64,000 bases of DNA, from NCBI GenBank assembly GCA_029959555.1, contig JASCPI010000003.1, forward strand, positions 123,866 through 187,865, written 5' to 3'. The stretch comes from Lysobacteraceae bacterium PS02065 (GTDB lineage Bacteria > Pseudomonadota > Gammaproteobacteria > Xanthomonadales > Rhodanobacteraceae). The notes beneath the pieces are model-generated. The model was given only the letters and a program-made list of their open reading frames with translations, was not told the origin of the DNA and searched no databases. Shown one piece after another: positions 62,300-64,000 of the stretch (positions are counted from its first letter, which is position 1; the number at the start of each line of letters is the position of its first letter). The position numbers were made by a program, and so were the translations under genes.

Positions 62300-64000
62300 T
62301 CAGCCCATCTCGACCGGGTCGACATCGATCGACCAGCGCACGCGGCGCGCACCGGGCAGCGCGCGTACGGCGTCGAGCCACGCGGGCAGGACGCGCTGCA
62401 TCGCGCTGCGGTTCGGCGCCTCCACGAGAACCTGCATGCGCTGGTAGCCGGCGCGGCGCGGCATCGGTGCCGGCATCGGGCCATGCGCCTGTGCTTCTTC
62501 GGCATACGGCGCTGCGGCGGCCACGGCCGCCTCGAGGAAGGCACGCGCCTCGGCCAGCGACGTCGCTTCGGCACGCAGCAGCGCGACCTGCGCGAACGGA
62601 GGCAGCGCCGCGGCGCGACGCTCCTCGAGAAGGCCCGCGGCGAGTTTCGCGTAGCCGCCCTCGATCAGGGCGCCGAGCAGCGGGTGCTGCGGATGGTGCG
62701 TCTGCAGCAGCACGGCACCGGCTCGGCGCGCGCGGCCGGCGCGGCCGGCCACCTGCACGATGAGCTGACCGAGCCGTTCGGGTGCACGGAAATCGACGCT
62801 GTACAGGCCTTCGTCGACGCCGACCACGACGACCAGCGCGAGCTCGGCGAGGTCGTGCCCCTTGGCCAGCATCTGGGTGCCGACGAGGATGCGCGCACCG
62901 GGGGCGTGCAGCGTCCCGAACAGCGCGTCGCGGCCGCTGCGGCTGCGCGTGCTGTCGCGATCGATGCGCACGACGGGCACGTCGGGGAAGCGCTCGGACA
63001 GGGTTTCCTCGAGGCGCTCGGTGCCCTGCCCCTGCGGCGCGAGCGCCGGACTCGCGCACGCGGGACAGGCCGCGGGCATGCGCTCCTCGGCACCGCAATG
63101 GTGGCAGCGCAGGCGTGCCGCGCCGCGATGCACGGTCATCGGGCGGTCGCAGCGCGTGCACGCCGCCGTCCAGCCACAGCCCTGGCAGAACAGTACGGGC
63201 GCGTAGCCGCGACGGTTGCGGAACACGAGCACCTGGCCGCCGTCGTCGACGCAGGCACGGATCGCCTGCAGCGTCTCGACCGCAAGACCGTGCTCCATGC
63301 GCTTGCGCCGCACATCGAGCACCTTGAGCGACGGCGGCTGGGCGCCGCCCGCTCGCTGCGACAGGCGCAGGCGCGTGTAGCGTCCCGCCTCGACGTTGGC
63401 GAGGCTCTCGAGCGACGGCGTCGCCGAACCGAGCACCGCGGGCACGCCGAGCGAACGTGCGCGCACGATGGCGAGATCGCGCGCGTGGTAGCGGAAGCCG
63501 TCCTGCTGCTTGTACGAGGCGTCGTGCTCCTCGTCGACGATGACGAGGCCCGCCGCGGGCAGCGGCGTGAACACGGCCGAGCGCGTGCCGAGCACGACCT
63601 TCGCCTCGCCGCGCGCCGCCGTGGCCCAGGCCTTGGCGCGCTCGGCGTCACCGAGGCCGGAGTGAAGGATCGCGACGTCGATGCCGAGGCGCTCGCGGAA
63701 GCGCTGCATCGTCTGCGGCGTCAGCGCGATCTCGGGCACGAGCACGAGCGCCTGGCGGCCACGTGCGATCGTGGCCGCGATCGCGCCGAGGTAGACCTCG
63801 GTCTTGCCGCTGCCGGTGACGCCTTCGAGCAGGAACGGCGCGAACGTGTCCGCCGCGGCCTCGATCGCGGCGACCGCGACGGCCTGCTCGTCGTGCAGGG
63901 GCGGGCCGGGCCGCGTCGCCGCACGTACTTCGGCGCGCGGCAGCGTGCAGGCGACCAGCCAGCCGCGGCTGCGCAGCGTACGCGCCGCGCTGCGCCAGCC
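62300..64000 (-). CDS. priA: PriA primosomal helicase, N-terminus off the window
   Basis: The C-terminal two thirds of PriA, the replication-restart helicase that loads the replisome at stalled forks. The frame runs to the right edge, and the start is outside. Visible are Walker A GVTGSGKTEVYL just before 63750, the DEEHDASYKQQDGFRYHARD box and the zinc-binding cysteine cluster VLFCQGCGWTAACTRCDRPM with CHHCGAEERMPAACPAC. The helicase motifs GTQMLAKGHD and VAGRAGR follow. It is oriented toward the M64 gene and convergent with it. Confidence 0.95.
   Translation of the reverse strand, partial: GWRSAARTLRSRGWLVACTLPRAEVRAATRPGPPLHDEQAVAVAAIEAAADTFAPFLLEGVTGSGKTEVYLGAIAATIARGRQALVLVPEIALTPQTMQRFRERLGIDVAILHSGLGDAERAKAWATAARGEAKVVLGTRSAVFTPLPAAGLVIVDEEHDASYKQQDGFRYHARDLAIVRARSLGVPAVLGSATPSLESLANVEAGRYTRLRLSQRAGGAQPPSLKVLDVRRKRMEHGLAVETLQAIRACVDDGGQVLVFRNRRGYAPVLFCQGCGWTAACTRCDRPMTVHRGAARLRCHHCGAEERMPAACPACASPALAPQGQGTERLEETLSERFPDVPVVRIDRDSTRSRSGRDALFGTLHAPGARILVGTQMLAKGHDLAELALVVVVGVDEGLYSVDFRAPERLGQLIVQVAGRAGRARRAGAVLLQTHHPQHPLLGALIEGGYAKLAAGLLEERRAAALPPFAQVALLRAEATSLAEARAFLEAAVAAAAPYAEEAQAHGPMPAPMPRRAGYQRMQVLVEAPNRSAMQRVLPAWLDAVRALPGARRVRWSIDVDPVEMG

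Overview
The window looks like a high-GC gammaproteobacterial chromosome of the Xanthomonadales/Lysobacterales type, possibly Rhodanobacteraceae. This is inferred from gene content: two delta-60 repeat proteins, beta-helix secreted proteins ending in an IFADGFD-like tail, an mprF-acvB pair, two S9 peptidases and CIRCE-controlled groESL. Roughly the left half is one end of an integrative conjugative element (ICE) of the Tn4371 family. The right half, from about 33.5 kb, is chromosome.

ICE, 1 to about 33.3 kb. The tyrosine integrase (31992-33191, minus) sits at the right edge beside the chromosomal junction. It is translationally coupled to a DUF1016 PD-(D/E)XK nuclease. Next comes an AT-richer defence cargo: an unrecognised 415-aa protein, a complete Gabija pair (gajA-gajB), a Shedu nuclease (sduA) and a shortened, toxin-less RelB/DinJ-type antitoxin. 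The conserved backbone follows, almost all on the minus strand: DUF932, ParB-like, DUF736, XRE regulator (plus strand), DUF2958, DUF2285, AlpA-like HTH, RepA with three iterons, ParA, a small RHH-like protein, DUF2840, TraF peptidase and the relaxase RlxS. A cluster of perfect hairpins just upstream of the relaxase is a good oriT candidate. Beyond the relaxase lies a second cargo: an SMR exporter, a DUF3313 lipoprotein, a patatin lipoprotein, a TetR-controlled RND pump (TetR, adaptor, transporter, divergent outer-membrane factor) and a LysR regulator coupled to a truncated exported protein. The remaining mating-pair genes (traG/trb) would lie left of the window.

Chromosome, 33.5-64 kb. An S9 peptidase is followed by an apparent operon (minus strand) of mprF, acvB/virJ-type hydrolase and an AsmA-like protein, i.e. 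lysyl-phosphatidylglycerol synthesis, flipping and turnover. A Tat-type FAD amine oxidase follows. Between 43.9 and 53 kb is a secreted-protein cluster: two delta-60 proteins, an M36 fungalysin homologue whose zinc motif is gone, and two beta-helix proteins, most with a similar short C-terminal tail. Then come a DPP-IV-like S9 peptidase, a helical TPR-like protein, groEL-groES with a CIRCE operator, an M64 metallopeptidase with calcium-binding-type loops, and the C-terminal part of priA running off the right edge.

The points I would look at first are the C-terminal tail family, the M36 pseudoprotease, the unrecognised gene beside Gabija, the truncated antitoxin in front of Shedu, the integrase-nuclease coupling and the hairpin clusters of the ICE.
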